Positions 43,452-58,230 of a stretch of 64,000 nt of DNA are shown in pieces. The notes beneath the pieces are model-generated. The model had not been told where the DNA came from. It did not search any database and was given only the letters and a program-made list of their open reading frames with translations. Made by a program: the position numbers and the translations under genes. Location: assembly GCA_913055805.1 (NCBI GenBank), contig CAJXLF010000005.1, forward strand, positions 124,001-188,000, in the 5' to 3' direction. The stretch comes from an uncultured Salinisphaerales bacterium (GTDB taxonomy: Bacteria; Pseudomonadota; Gammaproteobacteria; Nevskiales; CAJXLF01). Within the stretch, counting starts at the first letter, position 1. Each line of letters begins with the position of its first letter.

Positions 43452-43970
43452 ATGCGAATTTCCGTGTTTTCTTCCCGTCTTGTGGCTGTTGCCACCCTGA
43501 TTCTGGCGCTCGCGGCGGCGATGCCCGCCCAGGCCGCCGACCTGAAGATCGTGGTCGTCAACTTGCCATATATTCTGGCCAAGTCTCCCCAGGCCACTGC
43601 TGCGCGCAGTCGCATGGAAAAAGATTTTTCTGCCCGCCGTAACCGGCTTGAAGCCATGCAGAAAAAATTTGTCTCCGATGCCGAAAAAATCCAGCGTGAC
43701 GCCGCCACCATGAGTGCCGAGGCTCGCGCCAAGGCAGAAGACGATCTGCGTGGACAGCAACGTGAGTTCCGTCGTCTGCAGGATGAGTACAACGAAGACG
43801 TGGCCCGGGCGGAGCGCGAAGAAATGAACAAGCTGCGCGAAGTGATCAAGGAAGTCATCAGCAAGATGGTCAAGGAAAAGAAATACGACCTGGTGCTGAC
43901 GGAAGGCATTCTGCATGCTTCCGATGCGGTCGACATTACAGACGAAGTGCTCGGGCGCATGGGTAAGTAG
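43452..43970 (+). CDS. skp: Periplasmic chaperone Skp/OmpH
   Basis: This 172-residue protein keeps unfolded outer-membrane proteins soluble on their way to BamA. The signal peptide (RLVAVATLILALAAAMPAQA) is cut before ADLK. The mature part starts with a short strand (IVVVNLPYIL), then a long basic and acidic heptad-like helix with the central region rich in Arg, Lys, Glu and Gln (RMEKDFSARRNRLEAMQKKF), the tentacle of the trimer, and returns with the strand YDLVLTEGILHASDAVDIT. ATG 43452 is preferred over GTG 43428 because the signal peptide follows directly. Confidence 0.95.
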   Translation: MRISVFSSRLVAVATLILALAAAMPAQAADLKIVVVNLPYILAKSPQATAARSRMEKDFSARRNRLEAMQKKFVSDAEKIQRDAATMSAEARAKAEDDLRGQQREFRRLQDEYNEDVARAEREEMNKLREVIKEVISKMVKEKKYDLVLTEGILHASDAVDITDEVLGRMGK

Positions 43971-43987
43971 CCGCGGCGGATACATCG

Positions 43988-45001
43988 ATGGGTTATCGTC
44001 TGACCGAACTGGCTGAACGTTTCAAACTGGAGCTGGATGGCGATGCCGGTATTGTCGTAGATGGCGTCGGCAGTCTGAAAAGCGGCCAGGCGGGGCAGCT
44101 GGGATTTCTGGCGGAATCCCGTTATAGCGGCGACCTGGCAGGTAGTCGCTTGAGCGCCGTTATCCTCAGATCAAGCGACCGACCAGCCTGGGCTGGTGCA
44201 GCGCTGATCAGTAAAAATCCGCAGGCGGATTTTGCACGTATTGCCGGCCTGTTTGATCCCATCCAGCGCCCTCCTGCCGGTATTCATCCAACCGCCTGGG
44301 TATCCGAGGGTGCCGAGCTTGCCGATGGTGTTGCCGTTGGACCCAGGGCTATTGTGGAATCCGGGGCGCGTATAGGCGCGGATACCGTGATTGGCCCGGG
44401 CTGCTATGTTGGCGAACACGTCACTGTAGGCGAAGAGAGTTGGCTGACTGCCAATGTCACGCTCTACCACCGAGTCACCTTAGGTGCGAGGGTGCATGCC
44501 CAGCCGGGCAGCGTCGTAGGGGGGCGGGGCTTCGGCCTGGCGCCGGAAAACGGCCACTGGGTTGAGGTGCCTCAGCTTGGCAGCGTGATAATTGGTGATG
44601 ATGTCGAGATTGGCGCCAATACCTGTATTGACCGCGGCGCACTCGGCGACACCGTGATTGGGGACGGTGTGAAACTGGATAACCTGGTACAGGTGGGCCA
44701 CAACACGCGTATCGGCGAGCATACGGCTATTGCCGGCTGTGTGGGTATTGCCGGCAGCTGTGAAATCGGCGCCCGCTGTCAGATTGGCGGTGCGGCAGGC
44801 ATTCTCGGCCACCTGCGTATTGCTGATGATGTAGTGGTTACGGCTTTCAGTCTGGTGTCGTCATCAATTGAGACTGCAGGGCTGTATTCGGCGAGTCTGC
44901 CAGTGGCGCCAGCCAGAGAATGGCGCCGCCAGGTGGCGAGATTAAGAAATATTGATGATCTTGCAAAGAGAGTGAAGAATCTCGAGAAAGATCAGGGGTA
45001 A
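43988..45001 (+). CDS. lpxD: UDP-3-O-acylglucosamine N-acyltransferase
   Basis: This 337-residue enzyme adds the second hydroxy-acyl chain to the lipid A precursor. An N-terminal uridine-binding domain (residues 1-100, GQLGFLAESRYSGDL) is followed by a left-handed beta-helix of hexapeptides from residue 105 (IHPTAWVSEGAELADGVAVG onward). The catalytic His is in VQVGHNTRIGEHT near 237, and a C-terminal helix ends the protein. The length is typical of LpxD trimers. fabZ starts three bases after its stop. Confidence 0.98.
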   Translation: MGYRLTELAERFKLELDGDAGIVVDGVGSLKSGQAGQLGFLAESRYSGDLAGSRLSAVILRSSDRPAWAGAALISKNPQADFARIAGLFDPIQRPPAGIHPTAWVSEGAELADGVAVGPRAIVESGARIGADTVIGPGCYVGEHVTVGEESWLTANVTLYHRVTLGARVHAQPGSVVGGRGFGLAPENGHWVEVPQLGSVIIGDDVEIGANTCIDRGALGDTVIGDGVKLDNLVQVGHNTRIGEHTAIAGCVGIAGSCEIGARCQIGGAAGILGHLRIADDVVVTAFSLVSSSIETAGLYSASLPVAPAREWRRQVARLRNIDDLAKRVKNLEKDQG

Positions 45002-45004
45002 AAG

Positions 45005-45481
45005 ATGAAAAAATTATTGTTCAGGGGAAACTCCACGGAAGCGGATATTGGCAGCATTCTGGCGAATGTCCCGCATCGTTACCCTTTCCTTCTGGTCGAC
45101 AGGGTCAAGGACTGTACCCCCGGCAAGGAGATCGTGGCGATCAAGAACGTGACCATCAATGAGCCGTTTTTCCCTGGGCATTTTCCCGGGCACCCGGTAA
45201 TGCCCGGGGTGTTGATTCTCGAGGCTCTGGCGCAGGCTTCCTTGTTGCTGGGTATTGCTTCCACCGAGCAGGATCAGGAGAACATGCTTTATTACTTTGT
45301 CGGCATCGACAAAGCGCGTTTCAAGCGTCCTGTTGTGCCAGGCGATCAACTGGTACTGCACTCCAGGCTCCTCAAGAGCAGGGCGGCCATGTGGAAGTTC
45401 TCCACCGAGGCCAGGGTCGATGGCCAGCTGGCCTGTACAGCAGATATGATGGCGGCTCCGAGGAGTGTTGCCGATGATTGA
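45005..45481 (+). CDS. fabZ: 3-hydroxyacyl-ACP dehydratase
   Basis: This 158-residue hot-dog-fold enzyme removes water from 3-hydroxyacyl-ACP in fatty acid elongation and shares its substrate pool with Lpx[12 protein letters not shown] at residues 24-34 starts the fold; the catalytic His59 is in [14 protein letters not shown] and Glu73 in LILEALAQA. The C-terminus is normal. Its last eight bases overlap the lpxA start, so the two are translated together, which fits the competition between saturated lipid A and phospholipid synthesis. Confidence 0.98.
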   Translation: MKKLLFRGNSTEADIGSILANVPHRYPFLLVDRVKDCTPGKEIVAIKNVTINEPFFPGHFPGHPVMPGVLILEALAQASLLLGIASTEQDQENMLYYFVGIDKARFKRPVVPGDQLVLHSRLLKSRAAMWKFSTEARVDGQLACTADMMAAPRSVADD

Positions 45482-46244
45482 CCAACGCGCGGTCGTACAT
45501 GAGGGCGCCAGGCTGGGCAAAGATGTAGAGATCGGCCCGTTTACAGTGATTGGCCCTGATGTTGAGATCGGCGACCGTTGCAGGATTGGGCCGCATGTGG
45601 TCATCAACGGCTGGACCCGCATTGGTAACGATTGCCAGATTTTCCAGTTCAGTTCCATTGGTGAAGAGCCGCAGCACAAGGGCTACAAAGGCGAAGCCAC
45701 CAGGGTGGAAATCGGTGACCGCAATGTGCTGCGTGAATTCGTCACTGTTCATCGTGGCACCCTGTTTGACGAGGGCATCACCAGTATTGGCAATGACAAT
45801 ATGATCATGTCCTATTGTCATATCGCTCACGATGCGCGCGTGGGCAGCCATGTCACCATGGCCAACGGAGCCAGCATGGCCGGCCATGCCCATGTTGGTG
45901 ATCATGCGATTCTGGGTGGCTTTGCCCTGGTTTATCAGTTCTGCCGTATCGGGGCTCACAGTTATCTGGGTTACGGTAGTGGCGTCAGCAAGGATGTACC
46001 ACCCTTCGTCATGGTATCCGGTTATCCGGCGCATCCTCATGGCGTTAACAGTGAAGGCATGCGTCGCCGGGGATTTGCCAAAGAGGATATAGCCGGCATT
46101 CGCGAATGCTACAAATTGCTTTATCGCAGCAATCTCAGACTGGTGGAGGCCAGGGAAAAACTGGCTGAACTGGCAAAAGGCAACGAAACCGTTGCCATGT
46201 TCAGTGAGTTCCTGTCCGACTCCAAGCGGAGCATCATCCGCTAG
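45474..46244 (+). CDS. lpxA: UDP-N-acetylglucosamine acyltransferase
   Basis: This 256-residue enzyme begins lipid A synthesis by acylating UDP-GlcNAc with 3-hydroxyacyl-ACP. [20 protein letters not shown] starts a left-handed beta-helix of hexapeptide repeats that runs to about residue 190, with the catalytic His in [12 protein letters not shown] near 121. [15 protein letters not shown] near 190 begins the helical C-terminal domain. ATG 45474 gives the standard N-terminus; a TTG nine bases upstream is unlikely. It overlaps fabZ by eight bases and ends 13 bases before lpxB. Confidence 0.98.
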   Translation: MIDQRAVVHEGARLGKDVEIGPFTVIGPDVEIGDRCRIGPHVVINGWTRIGNDCQIFQFSSIGEEPQHKGYKGEATRVEIGDRNVLREFVTVHRGTLFDEGITSIGNDNMIMSYCHIAHDARVGSHVTMANGASMAGHAHVGDHAILGGFALVYQFCRIGAHSYLGYGSGVSKDVPPFVMVSGYPAHPHGVNSEGMRRRGFAKEDIAGIRECYKLLYRSNLRLVEAREKLAELAKGNETVAMFSEFLSDSKRSIIR

Positions 46245-46257
46245 CGGGCCGCTCTCC

Positions 46258-47460
46258 ATGCCTGATTCCGCGGACGCAGCCATACAAGACCCTGCCCATG
46301 TTCCACTCAGGATAGCCCTGCTCGCCGGCGAGGAGTCCGGAGATGTCCTCGGCGCACCCTTGATAGAGGCACTGCGCGAACGTTATCCGGATGCGCAGTT
46401 TGCTGGAGTGGTAGGTCCGCGTATGCAAGCTGCTGGCTGTCAGCCAATGGAAAGCATCGACGTGCTTTCCCTGTTCGGCATAGGGGAGGTGATTGCTGAA
46501 CTGCCGAGGTTGTTCAAGCTGCGGAACAGTCTTTTTCAACGCCTGATTGACTGGCAGCCGGATGTTTTCATCGGCATAGATGCGCCCAGTTTCAATCTGG
46601 GTCTGGAGAAACGTCTCAGGCAGGCGGGTATACCTACGGTGCACTATGTGAGTCCAACGGTCTGGGCCTGGCGGGAAGGGCGTATCAAGGGAATTCGCGA
46701 GTCCGTGGATCTCATGCTGACCCTGATGCCTTTCGAGGCGGAGTTCTACCGGGAGCATGGCGTGGATGTGCGTTTTGTCGGCCATCCACTGGCAGATGAG
46801 TTGCCCCTTGAGCCGGACCGTGAGGCGGCACGCGATGCCCTGGATCTGGCGCCCGAGGCAGGCAAGCCCTATGTGGCGGTATTGCCAGGTAGTCGTCGCA
46901 GCGAAGTAGGCAAGCTGGCCACGCCCTTTCTTGAGACCATGCGCTGGTTGCACAAGCGGCTGCCTGACGTCGGTTTTCTCGTGCCCCTGGCCAATGCCGC
47001 TGTGCGGGAGATATTCGAGTCGGCCATGCAGGGAGGCCACTACGCCGGTCTAGATATAAAGTTGCTTGATGGTCAGTCCCATCAGGCGATGACTGCCGCC
47101 AATGCGGTGCTCCTGGCGTCGGGTACTGCTGCGCTAGAAGCCTGCCTGCTCAAGCGGCCTGCGGTGGCGGCTTACCGGTTGTCGCCTTTCACGCACTGGT
47201 TGTTACGTGGCATTGGCATGCTGAAAGTGGCGAATGTGACCCTGCCAAATCATCTGGCTACCCGCCCCATCGTTCCGGAATACATTCAGGATGCCGTCAG
47301 CCCCGAGGCGTTGGGGCCTCATCTGTATCGTTGGCTGACGCGGCCCTGGAGTGCTGACCCCATTGTGGCCGAATGCGTGAGTATTCACCGTCAATTACGT
47401 CAGGATGCGAGTCATCACGCCGCCGAGGCTGTGGCTGATTTACTGGAGAAGCACACATGA
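46258..47460 (+). CDS. lpxB: Lipid-A-disaccharide synthase
   Basis: This 400-residue GT19 glycosyltransferase joins lipid X to UDP-diacyl-glucosamine. [20 protein letters not shown] near residue 16 is the conserved opening segment; [12 protein letters not shown] near 105, [15 protein letters not shown] near 125 and LPGSRRSEV near 205 follow; [23 protein letters not shown] near 280 binds the UDP-sugar. ATG 46258 is taken because upstream residues in the frame overlap lpxA and resemble nothing. A short extra N-terminal segment rich in Asp and Ala precedes the fold. The TGA overlaps rnhB by four bases (ATGA). Confidence 0.97.
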   Translation: MPDSADAAIQDPAHVPLRIALLAGEESGDVLGAPLIEALRERYPDAQFAGVVGPRMQAAGCQPMESIDVLSLFGIGEVIAELPRLFKLRNSLFQRLIDWQPDVFIGIDAPSFNLGLEKRLRQAGIPTVHYVSPTVWAWREGRIKGIRESVDLMLTLMPFEAEFYREHGVDVRFVGHPLADELPLEPDREAARDALDLAPEAGKPYVAVLPGSRRSEVGKLATPFLETMRWLHKRLPDVGFLVPLANAAVREIFESAMQGGHYAGLDIKLLDGQSHQAMTAANAVLLASGTAALEACLLKRPAVAAYRLSPFTHWLLRGIGMLKVANVTLPNHLATRPIVPEYIQDAVSPEALGPHLYRWLTRPWSADPIVAECVSIHRQLRQDASHHAAEAVADLLEKHT

Positions 47461-48041
47461 GTCCGTACTGGATCGCCGGTGTGGACGAGGTAGGCCGTGG
47501 ACCTCTGGCCGGTCCGGTAGTGACGGCAGCGGTCATACTGGACCCGGAGCGGCCTATCGAGGGTCTGCGTGATTCGAAGAAACTCGCTGAAAAACGCCGT
47601 GAAGCGTTGGCCGAGGAAATACGTGACAAAGCCCTGGCCTGGGCCATGGGCCGCGCCGATCATCATGAAATCGATCAGTTGAATATCCTGCAGGCCTCTC
47701 TGCTGGCAATGAAGCGCGCCGTAGAGGCGCTGGCGGTGCGTCCCAGCGAGGTGCTGGTTGATGGCAACCGGCTGCCCACCATTGATATACCTGCCCGTGC
47801 CATTATCGGCGGTGATGACAGCGTTGCCGAAATCAGTGCGGCCTCGATACTGGCCAAGGTTGTGCGTGATCGCGAGATGAGTGACTACGACCTGACTTAC
47901 CCGGGCTATGGATTCGCCCGCCACAAGGGTTATCCGACGGCGCAGCACATGCAGGCCCTGCGGGAGCAGGGGCCTTGCGAAATACATCGTATGAGTTTCG
48001 GCCCCTGTCAGCAGTCTCATCTCGATCTGCAAACGCGCTAA
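47457..48041 (+). CDS. rnhB: Ribonuclease HII
   Basis: This 194-residue nuclease cuts RNA in RNA-DNA hybrids and single ribonucleotides in [26 protein letters not shown] holds the first catalytic Asp and Glu at residues 10-11; [12 protein letters not shown] near 41, VDGNRLP near 101 and [13 protein letters not shown] near 130 hold the others. The length is typical. It lies between lpxB and dnaE as in E. coli, and overlaps lpxB. Confidence 0.97.
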   Translation: MSPYWIAGVDEVGRGPLAGPVVTAAVILDPERPIEGLRDSKKLAEKRREALAEEIRDKALAWAMGRADHHEIDQLNILQASLLAMKRAVEALAVRPSEVLVDGNRLPTIDIPARAIIGGDDSVAEISAASILAKVVRDREMSDYDLTYPGYGFARHKGYPTAQHMQALREQGPCEIHRMSFGPCQQSHLDLQTR

Positions 48042-48083
48042 TATGATTCATCGCCTGATTCGAACAGACTGTGCCTGCGAACC

Positions 48084-51000
48084 ATGACTGCTGATTTCGT
48101 ACATCTCCGTGTACATACCGAGTATTCGCTCGTGGACGGTATAGTGCGTATTCCGGAGTTGATGGCGGCAACACGCGACAAGGGCATGCCTGCCGTCGCT
48201 GTGACGGATCAGTCAAATCTGTTCGGCATGGTCAAGTTTTACCGCTCCGCGCTGAACACCGGCATCAAGCCCCTGGTGGGCGTGGATGCCTGGGTGGCGG
48301 AGGCGGATGCCGAAGAAGAGCCTGCGCGATTAACCCTGTTGTGCCAGAACGATGCCGGCTATCACAACTTGACCCGACTGGTGACCCGCAGCTATATGGA
48401 GGGCCAGAACCGGGGTCGCGCTGTCATGCAGAAGGACTGGTTCGCCGGGGCCAGTGAAGGGCTCATCGTGCTGTCCGGTGGTCTGCATGGGTCTGTTGGC
48501 CGACGTTTACTGGCAGGTCATGAGGATCAGGCCAGTGAGGAAGCAGCCTGGTGGGCTGCGCAGTTTCCGGATCGTTATTACCTGGAAGTACAGCGTTGTG
48601 GCAGACCCCAGGACGAAGCCTATGTCTCTGCGGCGGTTGCGCTTTCCCTGCAGGCGGATCTGCCCCTGGTTGCAACCAATGATGTGCGTTTCCTTGCCCA
48701 GGAGGATTTTGAAGCTCACGAGGTGCGGGTCTGTATCCATGATGGCTATACCCTCAATGACAACAGGCGTCCCAGGCACTACACGGCTGAGCAATATCTG
48801 AAAACTCCGCAGCAGATGGCCGTCCTGTTTGCGGACTTGCCCGAAGCTCTGGAAAACACGGTCGCCATTGCCCAACGCTGTAATCTTGAACTTGAATTTG
48901 GCAAGAATTATCTGCCCGACTTTCCGGTGCCCGAGGGTCATACAGCCGCCAGCTGGCTGCGTGAGGAGTCTGCAACAGGCCTGAAAGAGCGTTTGTCGCA
49001 GATCGAGACCGAGGACGTCGCCGCTTACGAGCAGCGCCTGCAAATTGAACTTGATGTCATCGAGGGCATGGGATTCCCCGGTTACTTCCTGATTGTGGCG
49101 GATTTTATTGCCTGGGCGCGTAATAACGGAGTGCCGGTAGGCCCGGGCCGCGGTTCGGGTGCGGGGTCGCTGGTTGCCTATGTGCTTGGTATCACGGATC
49201 TGGACCCGATCGCCTACGACCTTCTGTTCGAACGATTTCTTAATCCGGAGCGTATTTCCATGCCGGATTTCGATATCGACTTCTGCATGGAAGGCCGTGA
49301 CCGCGTGATTGAGTACGTGGCCCAGCGCTATGGCTCGGAAAAGGTTTCGCAGATCATTACCTATGGCTCCATGGCCGCGAAAGCCGTCGTGCGTGACGTA
49401 GGACGCGTGCTCGGCCAGCCCTATGGATTCTGTGACCGTATCGCCAAGATGATCCCCTTCGAAGTCGGAATGACCCTTATGCGGGCCATCACCGGCATGG
49501 AAAAGGACGTATACAAGGACGCCCTGGCTGCCGGCAAGACAGATGGCGAACTGATTGCAGCAGCGGATACGGAACTGGCGCAGGCCTATCGTGAGGACGA
49601 AGCCGTGGCCGCCGTGCTTGATATGGCGCTTTCCCTTGAGGGACTGGCGCGTAATGCCGGCAAACATGCCGGGGGTGTGGTAATCGCGCCCAGCGCGCTG
49701 ACAGATTTCACGCCGCTTTACTGTGAACCCAGTGGGCAGAGTCTGGTCACCCAGTTCGACAAGGACGATGTGGAAGCCGTGGGCCTGGTCAAGTTCGACT
49801 TTCTTGGCCTGCGGACCCTCACGATCATCGACAAAGCGGTCAATATCCTGAACCAGGTGCGTGAGCGGAAAGGCGAAGCGCAGCTGGACATTCGGGATAT
49901 CCAGCTGGACGACAGTCGGGTCTTCGAGCTTTTGCAAAGTGGCGAAACACACGCGGTATTCCAGCTTGAATCCTCGGGCATGCGGCGCTTGATCAAGGAG
50001 CTTAAGCCTGACAAGTTTGAGGATATTGTCGCCCTGGTAGCGTTATTCCGTCCCGGACCCTTGCAGTCAGGCATGGTGGCGGATTTCATTGACCGCAAGC
50101 ACGGACGCGCTGAACTGGTTTACCCGCATCCTTCACTGGAGCCGATACTGGAACCCACCTACGGTGTGATTCTGTATCAGGAACAGGTGATGCAGATCGC
50201 CCAGGTGCTTTCCGGTTATTCACTCGGCGGGGCCGATTTGCTGCGCCGGGCCATGGGCAAGAAAAAAGCCGAAATCATGGCCAGGGAGCGTTCAACTTTC
50301 GTTGATGGCGCCGTGGCCAATGACATTGATGGCGGTCTGGCCGGCGATATCTTCGACCTGATCGAAAAATTTGCCGGTTACGGGTTCAACAAATCGCATT
50401 CTGCTGCCTATGCGCTGGTCTCATACCAGACTGCCTGGCTGAAGACGTACTATCCAGCTGCATTCATGTGCTCGGTGCTCTCCGCCGACATGGATCACAC
50501 CGACAAGGTCGTGGGCATGATCGACGAATGCCGCCGCATGGGTCTGGAAGTACAGCCGCCGGACGTGAATGCCTCGGCCTACAGCTTTTCCGTGGAAGAC
50601 GAGGCGCATATCCGCTATGGCCTGGGGGCGATCAAGGGCGTCGGGCAGGGCGCCATCGAAGTCATGCTCGGCGAGCGCGACAGCCATGGTCCTTTCCAGA
50701 ACCTGCATGACCTTTGCCGGCGGGTGGATTTGCGCAAGCTGAATCGTCGCGTGCTGGAGGCCCTGATTGCGGCCGGCGCCATGGATGAACTGGGTGAGCA
50801 TCGTGCCGCCCTGATGGCGGAGCTGCCGGGCGCGCTGGCCGCCGCCGAACAGGTAGGTCAGGCGCTGAGAGTCGGACAGAGTGACATGTTCGGGCTTGGT
50901 GGCGCAGAGCAGGAAGCCCCGGTTGAAATGCCCCGGGTACAAGCGGCGGTATGGCCCGACCTGGAGCGGCTACGCCGGGAAAAAGAGTCGCTCGGCCTCT

Positions 51001-51662
51001 ATCTCACGGGTCATCCCTTTGAAGCCTACGCTGAAGAGCTGAAAGCGCTGACCAGCGGCAGAATCAGTGACCTCATGGCTGAGGCGGGGTCCGGGGGTAA
51101 TGAACCTAACCCGCGTCGAAACGGTCGTGGCGGGGGCAGGGAAGTGACTGCAGCAGGCCTGGTGGTAGATCTGCGGCGCTTTGGCGGGCGTACCATTCTG
51201 ACTCTGGATGACAAGAGCGGACGCATTGACTGCATGTGCTTTGAGCGCACCGCCGAAGCCTGCGCGCGCTATCTGCAAAAGGACGAAGTCCTGTTGGTGA
51301 AAGGGCGCATAAGCTATGACGACTTTTCGGAAAACTACCGCATCACCGCAGATGATCTGATGGATGTGGAGCAGGCGAGGATGCGCTACGGACGCCGAAT
51401 CCTGCTAAAGTTACCGCAGGGGAAATCACCTGATGTCGAGGCTCTGGAAATGGTCCTGAGCCGTTACCGCAGTGATAGCGGTTGTGTTGTCAGTATGAGT
51501 TACAGCAATGATCAGGCAAAAGCCTGGCTGAACTTCCACGAGGACTGGCGCGTCCAGCCTTGTGACGCCCTGCTGCAGGAAATTGAGCAGCAACTCGGCA
51601 GCGGGTCAGCCCAGGTATTGTGCCGTACCGGTACGCCGGCCAACGCGGCGGCGAATGGATAA
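48084..51662 (+). CDS. dnaE: DNA polymerase III alpha subunit
   Basis: This 1192-residue protein is the replicative polymerase. The N-terminal PHP domain has VHLRVHTEYSLVDGIVRI-like residues and LVGVDAWVAE. The polymerase core has PVGPGRGSGAGSLVAYVLGI near residue 355 and SMPDFDIDFCMEGRDRV near 394, with two of the three catalytic Asp residues, then KHAGGVVIAP near 530. A helix-hairpin-helix and an OB fold follow (VTAAGLVVDLRRFGGRT near 1022). It lies between rnhB and accA as in many gammaproteobacteria. The size is that of DnaE1. Confidence 0.98.
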   Translation: MTADFVHLRVHTEYSLVDGIVRIPELMAATRDKGMPAVAVTDQSNLFGMVKFYRSALNTGIKPLVGVDAWVAEADAEEEPARLTLLCQNDAGYHNLTRLVTRSYMEGQNRGRAVMQKDWFAGASEGLIVLSGGLHGSVGRRLLAGHEDQASEEAAWWAAQFPDRYYLEVQRCGRPQDEAYVSAAVALSLQADLPLVATNDVRFLAQEDFEAHEVRVCIHDGYTLNDNRRPRHYTAEQYLKTPQQMAVLFADLPEALENTVAIAQRCNLELEFGKNYLPDFPVPEGHTAASWLREESATGLKERLSQIETEDVAAYEQRLQIELDVIEGMGFPGYFLIVADFIAWARNNGVPVGPGRGSGAGSLVAYVLGITDLDPIAYDLLFERFLNPERISMPDFDIDFCMEGRDRVIEYVAQRYGSEKVSQIITYGSMAAKAVVRDVGRVLGQPYGFCDRIAKMIPFEVGMTLMRAITGMEKDVYKDALAAGKTDGELIAAADTELAQAYREDEAVAAVLDMALSLEGLARNAGKHAGGVVIAPSALTDFTPLYCEPSGQSLVTQFDKDDVEAVGLVKFDFLGLRTLTIIDKAVNILNQVRERKGEAQLDIRDIQLDDSRVFELLQSGETHAVFQLESSGMRRLIKELKPDKFEDIVALVALFRPGPLQSGMVADFIDRKHGRAELVYPHPSLEPILEPTYGVILYQEQVMQIAQVLSGYSLGGADLLRRAMGKKKAEIMARERSTFVDGAVANDIDGGLAGDIFDLIEKFAGYGFNKSHSAAYALVSYQTAWLKTYYPAAFMCSVLSADMDHTDKVVGMIDECRRMGLEVQPPDVNASAYSFSVEDEAHIRYGLGAIKGVGQGAIEVMLGERDSHGPFQNLHDLCRRVDLRKLNRRVLEALIAAGAMDELGEHRAALMAELPGALAAAEQVGQALRVGQSDMFGLGGAEQEAPVEMPRVQAAVWPDLERLRREKESLGLYLTGHPFEAYAEELKALTSGRISDLMAEAGSGGNEPNPRRNGRGGGREVTAAGLVVDLRRFGGRTILTLDDKSGRIDCMCFERTAEACARYLQKDEVLLVKGRISYDDFSENYRITADDLMDVEQARMRYGRRILLKLPQGKSPDVEALEMVLSRYRSDSGCVVSMSYSNDQAKAWLNFHEDWRVQPCDALLQEIEQQLGSGSAQVLCRTGTPANAAANG

Positions 51663-51685
51663 TCGGCGCCTGACAGAGAAGATCA

Positions 51686-52642
51686 ATGAATCTGGATTAT
51701 TTGGATTTTGAGCAGCCGATTGCAGAGCTGCAGCAGAAAATCGAAGAGCTGCGTCATGTGGCGACAGGGAGCGAGGTCAATCTCAGTGAGGAGATCGGCC
51801 GCCTGGAGTCCAAGAGCCGCAGTCTGACCGAAGATATCTTCGGCAAGCTGACCTCATGGCAGGTTGCCCAGGTTGCCCGTCATCCACGGCGTCCCTACAC
51901 GCTGGACTATATCGAGGCGATCTTTACCGACTTCACGGAACTCCACGGTGATCGTGCGTTTCGTGATGATCCTGCCATCGTAGGTGGCCTGGCGCGTCTG
52001 GATGGACGCGCCGTCATGGTAATCGGCCAACAGAAGGGGCGTGACACCAAGGACAAGCTGCATCGCAACTTTGGTATGCCCAAACCCGAGGGTTATCGCA
52101 AGGCGCTGCGGCTGATGAAACTGGCCGAACGTTTTCGTGTGCCTATTATTACTTTCATCGACACCCCGGGCGCCTACCCCGGCATAGGCGCTGAAGAGCG
52201 TAACCAGAGCGAGGCAATTGCCAGGAACCTGTTCGAACTGGCGCGTCTGCGTACTCCAGTTATCAGTGTGGTGATTGGCGAAGGGGGCTCTGGCGGCGCG
52301 CTGGCTATCGGCGTGGCAGATCATCTGGCGATGCTTCAGTACAGCATTTACTCGGTTATCTCCCCGGAAGGCTGTGCCTCGATTCTCTACCGGAGTGCCG
52401 AAAAGGCGGCCGAGGCGGCAGATGCCATGGGCGTAACCTCGTCACGTATCTATGAATTGGGCCTGATTGACGAAATCATCCCCGAACCACTGGGCGGTGC
52501 GCATCGCGACCCGCAGGCAACTGCCAACAACATCCGCAGCCGGCTGCTCTCCAATCTGGAACGGCTTTCCCAGGTTTCTGGTAACAAGCTGGTTGAAGCG
52601 CGCTACGACCGACTTATGCGGCATGGCCGCTTCAAGGAATAA
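51686..52642 (+). CDS. accA: Acetyl-CoA carboxylase carboxyltransferase subunit alpha
   Basis: This 318-residue protein with AccD transfers carboxyl from biotin to acetyl-CoA to make malonyl-CoA, the first step in fatty acid synthesis. [19 protein letters not shown] at residues 4-22 is the helical start, [12 protein letters not shown] near 69 and [19 protein letters not shown] near 85 follow, and [22 protein letters not shown]-type sequence lies near 125. [19 protein letters not shown] near 160 and [15 protein letters not shown] near 195 form the oxyanion and CoA sites. It lies 23 bases after dnaE and 15 before tilS. accD is elsewhere. Confidence 0.98.
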   Translation: MNLDYLDFEQPIAELQQKIEELRHVATGSEVNLSEEIGRLESKSRSLTEDIFGKLTSWQVAQVARHPRRPYTLDYIEAIFTDFTELHGDRAFRDDPAIVGGLARLDGRAVMVIGQQKGRDTKDKLHRNFGMPKPEGYRKALRLMKLAERFRVPIITFIDTPGAYPGIGAEERNQSEAIARNLFELARLRTPVISVVIGEGGSGGALAIGVADHLAMLQYSIYSVISPEGCASILYRSAEKAAEAADAMGVTSSRIYELGLIDEIIPEPLGGAHRDPQATANNIRSRLLSNLERLSQVSGNKLVEARYDRLMRHGRFKE

Positions 52643-52657
52643 CCGGAGTCAACAGGC

Positions 52658-55688
<3,031 letters not shown>

Positions 55689-55714
55689 TCTTTCATCTGG
55701 GACAAGGAACCCGA

Positions 55715-56557
55715 ATGCAAGTTTGTGATTTCGAGGTTGGGCTCGATAAACCCTTTTTCCTGATTGCCGGTCCCGACACGCTGGAGAGTGAGGCGCTGGC
55801 GCTGGAAGTGGCAGGTCATTTGAAAGAATTGACCGCCCGGCTGGGTATTCCTTACGTCTTCAAAGGCTCTTTTGACAAGGCCAATCGTTCCTCGGGGGCC
55901 AGTTACCGGGGCCCGGGGATAGAGGAAGGTCTGCGTATTCTGTCTGAGGTCAAGCGCCAGATCGGTGTCCCGGTATTGACCGATGTGCATGAAGATACGC
56001 CACTGGATCCGGTGGCTGAAGTGATCGATGTGGTGCAGACACCGGCGTTTCTGTGTCGTCAGACCAATTTCATCCAGAACGTCGCGCGCATGGGTCTGCC
56101 GGTGAACCTCAAGAAGGGCCAGTTCATGTCGCCCTGGGAAATGGGTAACGTGGTGGAAAAGGCCAAGGCGGCGGGTAACGACCGCATCATCCTTTGTGAG
56201 CGCGGGTTCTCCTTTGGCTATAACAACCTTGTGTCTGACATGCGTGGACTGGCTGCCATGCGCGCCTACGCGCCCGTGGTATTTGACTGCACACATTCCG
56301 TACAGCTGCCTGGCGGGCAGGGCAGCAGTTCCGGTGGTCAGCGTGAATTCATTCCGGTGCTGGCGCGCGCTGCTATCGGGGCGGGTGTGTCCGGCCTGTT
56401 CATGGAGACGCATCCGAAACCCGATGAAGCACTTTGTGACGGCCCCAATTCCTGGCCCCTGAAGCTTGCCGAGCCGCTTCTGGAGCAGCTCAAGGCGCTG
56501 GATGAGGTGGTCAAGGCACAGGGACCGGTAGAAGAGCGATTTAAGTCCGAACTTTAG
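55715..56557 (+). CDS. kdsA: 3-deoxy-8-phosphooctulonate (KDO-8-P) synthase, unusual metal-site residue
   Basis: This 280-residue enzyme condenses phosphoenolpyruvate with arabinose 5-phosphate to form KDO 8-phosphate for lipid A-core. [12 protein letters not shown] near residue 49, [11 protein letters not shown] near 113, [17 protein letters not shown] near 129, [12 protein letters not shown] near 192 and [19 protein letters not shown] near 229 are all present; THSVQLPGG and METHP resemble the metal-dependent (Aquifex-type) class. In that class the residue after AGP is the metal-binding Cys, and in E. coli-type enzymes it is Asn. Here it is Asp21 (IAGPDTLES, codon GAC). The metal requirement is therefore unclear. 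ATG 55715 fits the family start. Confidence 0.96.
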   Translation: MQVCDFEVGLDKPFFLIAGPDTLESEALALEVAGHLKELTARLGIPYVFKGSFDKANRSSGASYRGPGIEEGLRILSEVKRQIGVPVLTDVHEDTPLDPVAEVIDVVQTPAFLCRQTNFIQNVARMGLPVNLKKGQFMSPWEMGNVVEKAKAAGNDRIILCERGFSFGYNNLVSDMRGLAAMRAYAPVVFDCTHSVQLPGGQGSSSGGQREFIPVLARAAIGAGVSGLFMETHPKPDEALCDGPNSWPLKLAEPLLEQLKALDEVVKAQGPVEERFKSEL

Positions 56558-56570
56558 AAATTAGTTTTAA

Positions 56571-57881
<1,311 letters not shown>

Positions 57882-57902
57882 ACATTTCAAGAAAACACTA
57901 GG

Positions 57903-58226
57903 GTGTTCCGCTTCTTCATCATAGCTCTGGTTCTGCTGCTGCTGGCGCTGCAGTACAGGCTGTGGGTGGGCGCGGGTGGCCGTGCCGACGTACACCGGTT
58001 GCGCGGCGAGATTGCGGTCATGGATGCCGAGAACAGTCAGTTGCGTGCCCGCAATGCGGCTCTGGAAGCGGAAATAGAAGACCTGAAGCAGGGTGAAGAG
58101 GCCATGGAAGAGCGTGCCCGTACCGATCTGGGCATGGTCAAGGACGGTGAGACCTTCTACCTGATTGTGGAACCCAAAAAATCCGAAAATCCGCCTCAGG
58201 CGCCTGCCGAGGGCGGCGGAGAGTAG
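57903..58226 (+). CDS. ftsB: Cell division protein FtsB
   Basis: This 107-residue protein is a bitopic divisome part that binds FtsL and FtsQ. A membrane helix at residues 2-19 (FRFFIIALVLLLLALQY) is followed by LWVGAGGRADVHRLRGEI, then a coiled coil with Asn-Leu heptads (ENSQLRARNAALEAEIEDLKQG) to about residue 68, ending in ERARTDLGMVKDGETFYLIVE, the conserved globular end. The C-terminal 20 residues are Pro, Lys and Glu rich and may be flexible. The start is GTG 57903. It lies between eno and ispD, as usual. Confidence 0.96.
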   Translation: MFRFFIIALVLLLLALQYRLWVGAGGRADVHRLRGEIAVMDAENSQLRARNAALEAEIEDLKQGEEAMEERARTDLGMVKDGETFYLIVEPKKSENPPQAPAEGGGE

Positions 58227-58230
58227 CGCG

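Noticed and set aside
48507-49952. Minus-strand open frame of 481 codons inside dnaE
   Set aside because: It is the antisense of the conserved DnaE core, with no ribosome-binding site or recognisable motif.
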